Shown here: positions 15,801 to 24,100 of the stretch, piece by piece
How positions within the stretch are numbered: position 1 is the stretch's first letter
How the letters are laid out: the number at the start of each line of letters is the position of its first letter
Assembly: GCA_937916085.1 (NCBI GenBank)
Contig: CALGGO010000047.1
Coordinates: 1-39,420 of the forward strand
Reading direction: 5' to 3'
Length of the DNA: 39,420 bases
Source: an uncultured Prevotellaceae bacterium
GTDB lineage: Bacteria > Bacteroidota > Bacteroidia > Bacteroidales > Muribaculaceae
The notes under the pieces: generated by a model
What the model saw: only the letters and a program-made list of their open reading frames with translations
Database searches by the model: none
Told to the model about the DNA's origin: nothing
Made by a program: the position numbers and the translations under genes

Positions 15801-16622
15801 TTAGAGATTATTGCTGATTTTATTTTTCAGGTCATCAACAATGAATTGAATTTCGTTGTTCATTATAGGAATGTTTATCACTTTGTAGCTTGAATAATCG
15901 GGATGGAGCACCACAAGATGCATAGCACTGATTTTTAGGCCATAACATTTCTCTACAATGTGACGGTAGAGGTTCTGCTGCAAAGCGTAGTGCCAGTAGC
16001 TGCAGTCGGGGATATGCTGCAAGCCATTGATGCCGTACGCGTCAAACCTGTTGGTTTTGCACACGACACCATATTTGTCAATCAGTGACTTGCTGCGTTT
16101 CCAGTCATAGAACTCAAAGGTGCCGTCGTTGCGACTGCACGTCAAGTCGATGGTGCCTGCCATGCCCAATTGCTCGTCAAACACTCGCCACTCGGTGCGG
16201 AATGGTGTGAAATCCACATCTTTGACAAATTTCAGAAAATATTCAATCTCTTTGTTGATGCTGATAATCTTGTCTTCATGGATAAACTCGCCATCGTATG
16301 TAAATCGGCACATGGGGGCCATATATTCGTCGCCGTTGAGATATTCCTCAATCTGCTTGTGAAGGTGGGTGCCCGCAAAGCTTGCCATCATGCCATTGCA
16401 ATTCCATTGCTCCATGAGCTGGGTGGCGGTGATGGGTAGGCCCTCTGCTTTGCGCTCTGCCCATTTCTTGCTGTCAAAAGGTTTGAAATACCTGCTATAG
16501 ACACTGCTCACAGGAGTGAGCCTGCGCTTGCCGTCGAGCAGGTAGATGTGACCTTCCTCCTCAAACGCGATTCGCTCGTCTTGAGGGAAATATAGGTCAG
16601 AATTATCGAGATTTCTTATCAT
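15801..16622 (-). CDS. Stand-alone PD-(D/E)XK (RecB-type) nuclease-like protein
   Basis: 273 residues. The order of motifs is that of RecB-family exonuclease domains: GTHLHKQIEEYL (84-95), TEW with E144, GTIDL with D159, FEFYDWK with D173 and K175, then a QQNLYRHIVE helix. The catalytic set therefore looks complete. There is no helicase domain, and no CRISPR locus from which to call it Cas4. Its biological role is unknown. Transcribed from a promoter that lies in copy 3 of the dispersed repeat. Confidence 0.75.
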   Translation of the reverse strand: MIRNLDNSDLYFPQDERIAFEEEGHIYLLDGKRRLTPVSSVYSRYFKPFDSKKWAERKAEGLPITATQLMEQWNCNGMMASFAGTHLHKQIEEYLNGDEYMAPMCRFTYDGEFIHEDKIISINKEIEYFLKFVKDVDFTPFRTEWRVFDEQLGMAGTIDLTCSRNDGTFEFYDWKRSKSLIDKYGVVCKTNRFDAYGINGLQHIPDCSYWHYALQQNLYRHIVEKCYGLKISAMHLVVLHPDYSSYKVINIPIMNNEIQFIVDDLKNKISNNL

Positions 16623-16639
16623 AATATCTTATTTTTGCA

Positions 16640-16670
16640 CAAAATTAGTGCAAGACGAGGGCAGAACAAA
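16640..16670 (-). promoter_or_regulatory. Promoter of the PD-(D/E)XK gene, inside the dispersed repeat
   Basis: TTTG (16670-16667), 19 bases, TAATTTTG (16647-16640); 17 bases to the ATG at 16622. Confidence 0.7.
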
Positions 16671-16770
16671 ATGAAAAACGAAGTTTTTTCATTTTTTATG
16701 CTTGGACGCAGCCTTATTTATCAAAAATTAGTGCAAGCCGAGTGAAAAACCAATTTTTTGTTTGAAAATA
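16640..16770 (-). repeat. Promoter-bearing dispersed repeat, copy 3 (double)
   Basis: A full unit with core AATGAAAAA-CGAAG-TTTTTTCATT, which can fold as a hairpin, and a right end GCAGCCTTATTTATC. It is followed at once by a second outer block (AAAATTAGTGCAAG at 16725-16738). The second block also has TTGG (16753-16750), 19 bases, then TAATTTTTG, one T longer than the consensus -7 box. Confidence 0.7.
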
Positions 16771-16803
16771 GAGTTGCGGGCGTTAGTATTTTGTGGAATG
16801 GTT

Positions 16804-16837
16804 TTTGTGTGTAATTGATAAATTTTTCCTACCTTTG
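16804..16837 (+). promoter_or_regulatory. copZ promoter
   Basis: TACCTTTG at 16830-16837 with TTTG 22 bases upstream (16804-16807); 25 bases to the copZ ATG. Probably serves copZ-copA. Confidence 0.6.
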
Positions 16838-16862
16838 TGGTAAAAATAAAAACATAGAAATT

Positions 16863-17075
16863 ATGACAAAGAAAACATTTGCCGTTACCGGTATGAAATG
16901 CGTGAGCTGCAAGGCTAATGTGGAACGTGCCATCAAGGCGTTGCCTGGTGTTGTTGAGGCTGTTGTCAGCCTTGAGGACGCTTGTGTTGCTGTTGATTAT
17001 GATGAAGCACAGGTTACTCCTCAGGACATGAAAGATGCTGTCGATGATTTAGGACGCTTCGAATTTAATGCATAA
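16863..17075 (+). CDS. copZ: Copper chaperone CopZ-like (single HMA domain)
   Basis: 70 residues from ATG 16863; the open frame upstream of it overlaps the promoter. The heavy-metal-associated motif GMKCVSC gives C13 and C16, followed by the normal babbab pattern through the C-terminus. Cytoplasmic carrier of Cu(I), inferred to serve the ATPase encoded 127 bases downstream. The stop codon TAA forms the end of the first unit of a heptad array. Confidence 0.88.
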   Translation: MTKKTFAVTGMKCVSCKANVERAIKALPGVVEAVVSLEDACVAVDYDEAQVTPQDMKDAVDDLGRFEFNA

Positions 17076-17190
17076 TGTATAATGCACAATTCACAATGCA
17101 CAATCAGCCTTGCCTCTTGTCCTCTTGTTCTCTTGTTCTCTTGTTCTCTTGTCCTCTTGTTCTCTTGTTCTCTTGTCCTCTTGTAAGCTC
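17069..17190 (+). repeat. Heptad array then octad array between copZ and copA
   Basis: 17069-17103 has five 7-base units (TGCATAA, TGTATAA, TGCACAA, TTCACAA, TGCACAA), the first containing the copZ stop codon. From about 17109 to 17190 come about ten 8-base units CTTGTTCT or CTTGTCCT, ending 12 bases before the copA ATG. Confidence 0.9.
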
Positions 17191-17202
17191 GTCATCTAAA
17201 AA

Positions 17203-19158
17203 ATGAAAAAGACACTTCCTGTCATAGGCATGGCGTGCTCGGCGTGTTCGGCTAATGTGGAGAACAAGTTGCGGTCGATAGCGGGTATCAACGAGGCTTC
17301 GGTAAACCTCGTTGGTCGCACCGCTACGATAGATTTTGACCCCATGCAGGTGTCGCTGGAGGAGATAAAGCAACAAATCAGCGACATAGGCTACGACATG
17401 GTGATTGACGACGATCGCAGTGTGCAGGAGATAGAGGCGCGCGAGTGGAAACTCCTCAAGCGCAAGACCATCATGGCGTGGGTGTTCTCGGCTATGGTGA
17501 TGTGCCTGTCGATGGGATGGGTGAATGCTGGCGGCAAGGATGCCGCAAACCAACTGTCGCTCGTTATCGCTCTTGCCTGTATCATCTTGTGTGGCAAGGA
17601 ATTTTATGTGGCGGCGTTCAAGCAACTCAGGCATGGCATTACCAGCATGGACACGTTGGTGACCTTGTCAACCGCTATAACGTTCATATTCAGTGCTTTC
17701 AACACCTTTTATGGCGAAACCGCATGGGGCGCGCGAGGCATAGAGTGGCACACCTATTTCGATGCCGTCACTATGATTATCGCCTTTGTCCTCACGGGAC
17801 GACTGCTGGAGGAGAAGGCGAAGGACAGCACCGCTACGAGTCTGCGCCAACTCATGGGCATGTCGCCCAAGACGGCGAGGGTTGTCACCAAGAAACAGCC
17901 TGCCGAGGGCGATGAGGCAGGTGAGATGGTGCCGATTTCCACCATCGAGAAGGGCGACCTCCTTGAGGTGCGTGCCGGCGAGAAGATTCCCGTTGATGGC
18001 GAGGTGACATGGGCGTCGAGCTTTATGACCGACGATGCCGCCTACATCGACGAGAGCATGATAACCGGTGAACCCACGCCTGCCGTGAAGCGTGTGGGCG
18101 ACAAGGTGCTGGCAGGTACCATCCCCAGTCAGGGACGCTTGCGGCTGAGGGCGCGGCAGGTGGGCGAGGAGACTGCCTTGGCACAGATTATCGCTATTGT
18201 CCAGCAGGCGCAAGGCTCAAAGGCTCCTGTGCAACGGCTTGTCGATAGGGCGGCGAGCGTGTTTGTGCCTGTGGTGGCGATTGCGGCGTTGCTCACCTTT
18301 GTGCTGTGGCTGCTCATCGCTGGCTTTGACTCGCTCCCCCAAGCTATTATCTCGGCGGTGGCTGTGCTTGTGGTGGCGTGTCCGTGCGCTATGGGTCTCG
18401 CCACTCCCACGGCGTTGATGGTGAGCATGGGCAAGGCTGCCGAGCAGCAGATTCTTATCAAAGATGCCACCGCACTAGAGCAGTTGCGCAAAGTCGATGC
18501 CCTTGTAACCGACAAGACCGGGACATTGACCATCCCCAACAAGAATGTGGTGGATTTTACCCGTGCCGACGACTTGGCACTCGACGAGCGCGAGACTCTG
18601 AAACCCAACGCAAGGGAGGCTGTTGAGACGCTGAAGAAGATGGGCGTTGAGGTGCATCTGCTCAGCGGTGACAAGGAGCAAGCAGTGAGCTATTGGGCAC
18701 AACAGGCTGGCATAGAGCATTATCAGAGCGGTGTGATGCCTGCCGACAAAGAAGCACTCGTCAAGCAGCTGCAGAGCGAGGGCAAGACCGTGGCGATGAT
18801 GGGCGACGGCATCAACGACACTCAGGCGCTGGCGCTTGCCGATGTGAGCATAGCAATAGGCACTGGCACCGATGTGGCGATGGATGTGGCGCAGGTCACC
18901 CTGATGGGCGATGACCTGCAAACTGTACCTGCCGCCATTGATTTGAGCCGAAGAACTGTCAAGATGATATGGCAGAACTTGTTTTGGGCTTTCATCTACA
19001 ACATTGTGTGCTTGCCCCTTGCGGCAGGTGTGCTGCATCTCTTTGGCGTCAACTTCCAGATAACCCCCATGTGGGCAGCGGCGCTCATGGCGCTCTCAAG
19101 CCTCTCGGTGGTGCTGAACAGCTTGAGATTAAAATATGTGGCGCTTCGCGCTGTTTAG
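17203..19158 (+). CDS. copA: Compact CopA-type P1B ATPase lacking the nucleotide-binding domain
   Basis: 651 residues against roughly 730-840 for usual CopA. An N-terminal HMA domain has C12-S-A-C15. The actuator motif TGE is at 288-290, the membrane metal site C393-P-C395 is present, the phosphorylation motif DKTGTLT starts at D437, and GDGIND starts at 534 with D535. From D437 to the P-domain aspartate of LSGD (D490) there are only 53 residues where CopA proteins normally have about 190. The missing piece is the ATP-binding N-domain, with its SEHPL-type and glycine motifs. The frame is continuous and the P-domain resumes cleanly, so this is not a frameshift. Copper(I) export is the family role; how this version handles ATP is open. 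Confidence 0.85.
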   Translation: MKKTLPVIGMACSACSANVENKLRSIAGINEASVNLVGRTATIDFDPMQVSLEEIKQQISDIGYDMVIDDDRSVQEIEAREWKLLKRKTIMAWVFSAMVMCLSMGWVNAGGKDAANQLSLVIALACIILCGKEFYVAAFKQLRHGITSMDTLVTLSTAITFIFSAFNTFYGETAWGARGIEWHTYFDAVTMIIAFVLTGRLLEEKAKDSTATSLRQLMGMSPKTARVVTKKQPAEGDEAGEMVPISTIEKGDLLEVRAGEKIPVDGEVTWASSFMTDDAAYIDESMITGEPTPAVKRVGDKVLAGTIPSQGRLRLRARQVGEETALAQIIAIVQQAQGSKAPVQRLVDRAASVFVPVVAIAALLTFVLWLLIAGFDSLPQAIISAVAVLVVACPCAMGLATPTALMVSMGKAAEQQILIKDATALEQLRKVDALVTDKTGTLTIPNKNVVDFTRADDLALDERETLKPNAREAVETLKKMGVEVHLLSGDKEQAVSYWAQQAGIEHYQSGVMPADKEALVKQLQSEGKTVAMMGDGINDTQALALADVSIAIGTGTDVAMDVAQVTLMGDDLQTVPAAIDLSRRTVKMIWQNLFWAFIYNIVCLPLAAGVLHLFGVNFQITPMWAAALMALSSLSVVLNSLRLKYVALRAV

Positions 19159-19264
19159 TGTTTAGAGTTTAGAGATCGTTCTCTTGTTCTCTTGTTTTCT
19201 TGTTTTCTTGTTCTCTTGTTTTCTTGTTTTCTTGTTCACTTGTTTTCTTGTTCACTTGTTTTCT
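19152..19264 (+). repeat. Heptad array then octad array between copA and surE
   Basis: 19152-19172 has three 7-base units (TGTTTAG, TGTTTAG, AGTTTAG); the first includes the copA stop codon TAG. 19176-19264 has about eleven 8-base units (CTTGTTCT, CTTGTTTT, CTTGTTCA), ending 14 bases before the surE ATG. Confidence 0.9.
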
Positions 19265-19278
19265 AAAAAACACCATAT

Positions 19279-20040
19279 ATGAAACCATTGATTTTTGTAA
19301 GTAACGACGACGGATATAACTATCCTGGTTTAAAAGCTTTAATAGAAGTGGCGCGCGAGTTTGGCGATGTGATAGTCGCCGCTCCGCTCAGCCATCAGAG
19401 TGGCAAGGCATCGTCTATCACGATGGCAGAGCCTTTGCGCGTTTTCAAGAAAAAGGAAGAGCCTGGACTCACCGTCTATGCCGTGAACGGCACTCCCACC
19501 GACTGCGCCAAGCTGGGACTTGGGGTGCTCGTAGGGGGCAGGAAAGTAGATTTGGTGCTCTCAGGAGTGAATCACGGCTTTAATCACGGCAACAGCGTGC
19601 TATATAGCGGCACTTTGGGCGTGGTGATGGAGTCGGCGATGGCGGGGCTGCCTAGTGTGGCGTTCAGCTATGGCGACTATGCCTTTGATGCCGATTTCAC
19701 GCAGTGCCTGCCCATTATGCGCCATGTCATCGGCAAGGTGCTCGCCAACGGTTTGCCCAAGTATGTGTGCCTGAGTGTAAATATTCCAATGACTGGCATC
19801 AAAGGCATGAAGATGGCTGTCTCGGCACCAGGACGATGGACCAACACCTGGGAGCACCGTGTTGACCCACGTGGCGGCGACTACTACTGGATGCTTGGCG
19901 ACTACGAGGAGGAGAACCCCGATGACGACCGCACCGACTTCTACTGGCTCCGCCGTGGCTTCGTCACCGTCACACCCATCCACATCGACCAGACAGACTT
20001 CGGCTCCATGCCAGCCATGCAAAAGATGCTGGAGATTTGA
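19279..20040 (+). CDS. surE: 5'-nucleotidase SurE
   Basis: 253 residues. SurE hydrolyses nucleoside 5'- and 3'-monophosphates with a divalent metal. The metal site NDDGY has N9, D10 and D11; SGKASSIT, NGTPTDCAKLG and SGVNHGFNHGNSVLYSGTLGVVMES are the conserved active-site blocks. No TAnnTTTG box lies before it, so it probably depends on copA read-through or a promoter hidden in the octad array immediately upstream. Confidence 0.95.
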   Translation: MKPLIFVSNDDGYNYPGLKALIEVAREFGDVIVAAPLSHQSGKASSITMAEPLRVFKKKEEPGLTVYAVNGTPTDCAKLGLGVLVGGRKVDLVLSGVNHGFNHGNSVLYSGTLGVVMESAMAGLPSVAFSYGDYAFDADFTQCLPIMRHVIGKVLANGLPKYVCLSVNIPMTGIKGMKMAVSAPGRWTNTWEHRVDPRGGDYYWMLGDYEEENPDDDRTDFYWLRRGFVTVTPIHIDQTDFGSMPAMQKMLEI

Positions 20041-20305
20041 GATGCACAGTGGAGAGTGCTTCGCACAGTTTAGAGGTTAGAGTTTAGTGTTTAGAGTGCG
20101 TTGCCTTTAATCACTTCACTATCTTCGATAAACGAGTAAAGAGAGTGAAAAGGCGAACGCCCGCGCTTGCGGCGCAATACATCAACAACGCCCACGCTTG
20201 CTATCTTGCCCGCTTGTTTTCTTGTCCTCTTGTTGCCTTTTTTCATTGGCGCTAGTATTAGCGTGGAAAGTGGCTTAACAACTTTCTGCTGAAAAGATGG
20301 TAATT
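20041..20305. repeat. Intergenic region after surE: heptad array, octad fragment, hairpins
   Basis: No gene that I can support. Hairpin GTGC-TTC-GCAC (about 20057) is followed by heptads AGTTTAG, AGGTTAG, AGTTTAG, TGTTTAG (20067-20094). A short CTTGTTTT/CTTGTCCT octad stretch lies at about 20214-20238, and a CGCTA-GTAT-TAGCG hairpin at about 20252-20265. Confidence 0.7.
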
Positions 20306-20341
20306 GAAAAATCAGAGCGGGTCTCACGACTCGCTCTGATT
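20306..20341 (-). terminator. Terminator of the small transcript
   Basis: Arms AATCAGAGCG (20310-20319) and CGCTCTGATT (20332-20341), with GGTC/GACT continuing the stem. On minus the hairpin is followed by TTTTTC; on plus there is only a weak T-tract, so its main direction is minus, although it could also stop surE read-through. Confidence 0.75.
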
Positions 20342-20366
20342 AATGTGTTTTAATAAACCAAACTTA

Positions 20367-20444
20367 TCACATTAGTAATATATAGAATTTTGTTCTTATT
20401 CTGTTAGTTGCAAAAAACAAGTAAGGCAGATAAAAGTCTCTCAT
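20367..20444 (-). CDS. Possible 25-residue hydrophobic peptide
   Basis: ATG at 20444, about six bases after the predicted transcription start, ending TGA at 20367. The product begins MRDFYLPYLFFATNR and ends in a short hydrophobic YILLM. Length and composition could be chance; the support is the promoter and terminator around it. Not recognised. Confidence 0.25.
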   Translation of the reverse strand: MRDFYLPYLFFATNRIRTKFYILLM

Positions 20445-20456
20445 GTATTACGAGTG

Positions 20457-20488
20457 CAAAGGTATAACAATATTCTTCAATATCCAAA
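20457..20488 (-). promoter_or_regulatory. Orphan consensus promoter
   Basis: TTTG (20488-20485), 20 bases, TACCTTTG (20464-20457), pointing away from yciH into the stretch ended by the terminator at 20306. Confidence 0.7.
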
Positions 20489-20623
20489 TAATTATGAGTA
20501 AAAATGCTATTTTTATTCAAAAAAATCAGAGAAGAACGTGGAAAATCTTGAATGAAAGAATGAAATGGCAACAGTTTAGCATATTTTTGCCTTGCTTTTG
20601 TTTACTTTTTGGCTGTTTTTTAG

Positions 20624-20631
20624 TAACTTTG
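20624..20631 (+). promoter_or_regulatory. -7 box of the yciH gene
   Basis: TAACTTTG, 28 bases before the ATG at 20660. A TTTG lies 23 bases upstream (20597-20600). Confidence 0.5.
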
Positions 20632-20659
20632 CAATTCACTGAAATAAATACACAAAACA

Positions 20660-21010
20660 ATGAACTCACAAGACTGGAAAGCGATGCTTGGGGCGGCGTT
20701 TAATGTTGACCCCGATGCTGCTGCCGAGGAGACGGTTCAAGAGTCGGCTCCGGCAACGGCTGCCGAGCAGCAGGGAAAGACGATGATTGACATCATCCTC
20801 GATAAGAAAGGCCGCAACGGCAAGCAAGCGACGATTGTCGCCAACCTCACCCTCGACGACGAGAACCTCAAGGAGCTTGCCGCACAGCTCAAGCGTCACT
20901 GTGGCGTAGGCGGCTCGGCACGCGGCGGCGAAATACTCATTCAAGGCGACAAGCGCGATGCGGTTCTTAACTTCCTTAAAAGTCAGGGTTTTAGGGCAAG
21001 AGTAATATAA
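20660..21010 (+). CDS. SUI1/YciH-family translation initiation factor
   Basis: 116 residues. An acidic N-terminal tail of about 40 residues precedes a SUI1 domain: DKKGRNGKQATIVANL, LKELAAQLKRHCGVGGSARGGEILIQGDKR, then FLKSQGFRARVI. These match the eIF1/YciH core, which binds the small ribosomal subunit and checks start codons. Bacterial copies are not essential and poorly understood. Confidence 0.92.
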   Translation: MNSQDWKAMLGAAFNVDPDAAAEETVQESAPATAAEQQGKTMIDIILDKKGRNGKQATIVANLTLDDENLKELAAQLKRHCGVGGSARGGEILIQGDKRDAVLNFLKSQGFRARVI

Positions 21011-21019
21011 GTGTAATGA

Positions 21020-21116
21020 AGCTGACAAGCTGACAAGGAACAAGCTGACAAGGCAATTGTATAAAGTGTTAAGTGCTAAGTGTTTTTCTTGTCCTCTTGT
21101 CTTCTTGTTAGCTGAC
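21020..21116 (+). repeat. Octad, heptad and reverse octad arrays before the helicase gene
   Basis: 21020-21058 has AGCTGACA units with AGGCAAT at the end. 21065-21085 has heptads AGTGTTA, AGTGCTA, AGTGTTT. 21086-21116 has reverse-complement octads (CTTGTCCT, CTTGTCTT, CTTGTTAG) that can pair with the first array. Confidence 0.8.
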
Positions 21117-21148
21117 ATCAGAGATCTGAATCTAATTATATAAATACA

Positions 21149-24100
21149 ATGGGAACGATCAAAATCATCAAGGCGTCGGCGGGGTCGGGGAAGACTTATA
21201 ATCTCGCTCGCACTTATATCGCTAATTTGATAGGTGAACCCACTGGCACTACGGTGACTGTGGGAGGAAAGGAATATGAGCAGTACACGTTGCGCAAGTC
21301 ATTTAACAATCACAGGCATCTGCTCGCCATTACGTTCACCAACAAGGCAACTAACGAGATGAAGGTGCGCATCATCAGGCAACTCCATGGACTCAGCCAA
21401 GGCAAAGGTGACTATATTAATGACTTTGATATCATGTTTGGGAACAATCGCCTCGAAGATGTGCAAGATGCTGCCGAAAAAGCGTTGAGCTCCATACTCT
21501 TTGACTATGCCAATTTCAATGTGAGCACTATCGACTCGTTCTTCCAGCGTGTGTTGCGCAATTTTGCCCGCGAACTCGACTACGACTATAATTATGAGGT
21601 TCAGATTGACGAGGACTATGCTACCGGCGTAGCCGTTCATGACTTCTTGCTGGAGTTGGGCTCTGCCAATAGCAAGCAAACGGCAATCAATAATTGGGTA
21701 AGAGATTTCATCAGCCACAACATCACCAATAATAAAGATTGGAACTTCTTTGGCAAGAGCGGCGACCTGGAGTCTTTTGCCGGCAACATCTACAAGGAGT
21801 TCTTCCGTGAGCATAAAGATGAGATTATCACTTACTTGGACGACATAGGTAACGGGTCAAAAGCCTCAAAGGTCGAGAGATTTAAGCAAAAAATAATTCG
21901 CGCCCGAAATAAACATCAAGAAGACTTTGAGGCTGAGATTGCCAAATATCATAATTTTTTCTCAAGCCGCAACATTAATGGCAGTGACTTGAAGAAGACA
22001 GTGGTTGCCAAGTTTTACGACGGCACTTTTACTGAGTTTTCTAACTCCGAAGAAAAGACGCTGAGGAATTACGCCACTATGACCGATGCTTTGTCGTCGA
22101 AGGTGATTTTGGCAAAGGCTAAGAAAAAAGTGAATAAAAATGAATGTGATGATGCCGCATTCCAGAATCTGGTGCAAGCTACCATATATAACTACGATCA
22201 GTTCCTTATCTATGACAGCATCCTAAAGAATATATGGAACTTAGGTTTGCTGGGAAAAATTAACGAGAAGCTTGAGCAATACCGCAAAGACAGCAATATC
22301 ATCCTCATTGCCGACACCAACGACTTGATAGGCAAAGCCTTGCTCAGTGGCGCCTATTTCATCTATGAGCATGTGGGCATCCAGTTCAACAACTACATGA
22401 TAGACGAGTTTCAGGACACGAGCAAGAAGCAGTACAGCAATTTCCTGCCGTTGCTTGAGGAGACAATAGCTCGCGGAGAAGACAACCTCGTCATCGGTGA
22501 CGAGAAGCAGTCGATATATCGTTTTCGCAACAGCGACCCCAGCCTTCTGCGAGATGAGATAGAGAAAGACTTTGCCGGTCGTGTTGACGTGTCGCCGCTC
22601 GACACTAACTATAGAAGCTACAAGGCGATAGTGGAATTCAACAACGAATTGTTCACAGCTTTAATCAATGACCTGGATAAAAACGCTTATCCATCACTCG
22701 TCAAGACCTATAACAACATTACTCAAGTGGTTCACAAAAACGACACCCAAGGATTGGTTGAGGTGAATTTTGTGCCTAATGTTGGCCGAGAGAATCAAAC
22801 CCGCAAAGCGATTCTCAAGACTTTGCCAAGTCTCATAAACTCAATGCTTAGCCGCGGCTACCGCATGGGTGACATTGCTGTCCTTGTCAGTTCTAATGAA
22901 CATGGTAAGGAGGTGATTGCCGAGATAATGAGATATAACGAGTCGCTGAGTGCCGATGATGCGCTTCGCCCCATCAATGTCATCTCTGCCGAGTCGCTGA
23001 TGCTTGAGAACTCTCCATCGGTAAAGCTTATACTTAGCGCGTTGCGTTTCCTTGAGGTAACACAGTATCACTTGCCTGAGAACAATGATGAGGCATTGTC
23101 GGAAGAGTTTGCAAAGTTCCTCGAGAACCGAATTAACGAGCAACGTTACTATAAGGTGCTCCATGATTTTATGGCACGTATTCAAACCGCCGATGCCACA
23201 TCACAGCCTGGCGAGATTCTGCACGATTGCGTGGAGGAGGACTATGCTGATAACAATTCAATAAAGAATGACAAGCGCAAGCAACTGAAAAAATATGCCG
23301 ACACTACCCAAGACCTGATGCCCGACAAGAATGCTCAGCTGTCGAACCTGGTGAATGTTGTTGATAAGATTATCGCCAAATATATCCTAAGTGACAGCAC
23401 CACCGAACTTGAGAACTCTTATATCATGGCATTTGTCGATGTGGTCCACAACTTCTCTCGCCGTCATAATGGCGGCACGATAGCCGAGTTCCTGCAATAC
23501 TGGGACATGAATAGTGATAAATTGACGCTTGGCTCAAGCAACAGCATCGATGCCGTGAATGTGATGACGATTCACAAGTCCAAGGGGTTGGAATTCAAGT
23601 GCGTGATATTGCCTTTCGCCAACTGGACCCTTGACAAGATGGATGATATTTTCTGGATAGAGAAGTCGGAGTTTCTCAATAATCTAGGCTCTCTTGTTGA
23701 AATCAAAGACATTGATACCGATATAGTGCCGCCACTGGTGCCCGTTGATAGCTCTAGGCTGAAAACAACAGGTCTTTTTGCCAAAGTCTTTAACGATGAA
23801 TGCGAAAAATGCATTATCGACAATATAAACAAACTCTATGTCGCTCTTACCCGACCAAAGGAGGAGCTGCACGTGTTTGTCAATATCAATAAGGATACCG
23901 ATCCTACTGGAGCGAAACCAGTGGAAGAGGTCAACAAGACTGCTGACCTGCTGCTTAAGTTCTTGCCTCGCATGACCATCAATGGTGAGATGATGGGTAG
24001 GGAAGAGAGAGACCTCAACACATGCTATGCCAGCGGCGATGAAGCCCATAATAGCGGCAGTGAAGACACTTTGCACGCCTACACCTACCATTACGGAGAG

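Larger units (their letters stand above)
20306..20450 (-). ncRNA. Candidate small RNA or small-peptide transcript
   Basis: Bounded by a consensus promoter (20457-20488) and a strong terminator (20306-20341), giving a transcript of about 145 bases with no annotated gene. It contains a possible stem TAATGTG/CACATTA just before the terminator. It also contains a 25-codon open frame (20444-20367), so a small protein is an alternative. Confidence 0.55.

Noticed and set aside
15801..16622. Calling the PD-(D/E)XK protein Cas4
   Set aside because: No CRISPR array or other cas genes, and the C-terminal iron-sulfur cysteine cluster of Cas4 is not visible.
17109..17190. Regular repeats that might suggest a CRISPR array
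   Set aside because: Contiguous 8-base units with no spacers and no cas genes.
20091..20327. Minus-strand open frame of 78 residues after surE
   Set aside because: Runs through heptad and octad repeats and the terminator at 20306, has no promoter, and shows no recognisable domain; part could be a gene remnant but I cannot support it.
20443..20703. Plus-strand open frame of 86 residues overlapping the start of yciH
   Set aside because: Reads through the yciH promoter in another frame, composition unlike a protein, and yciH itself is clearly coding.
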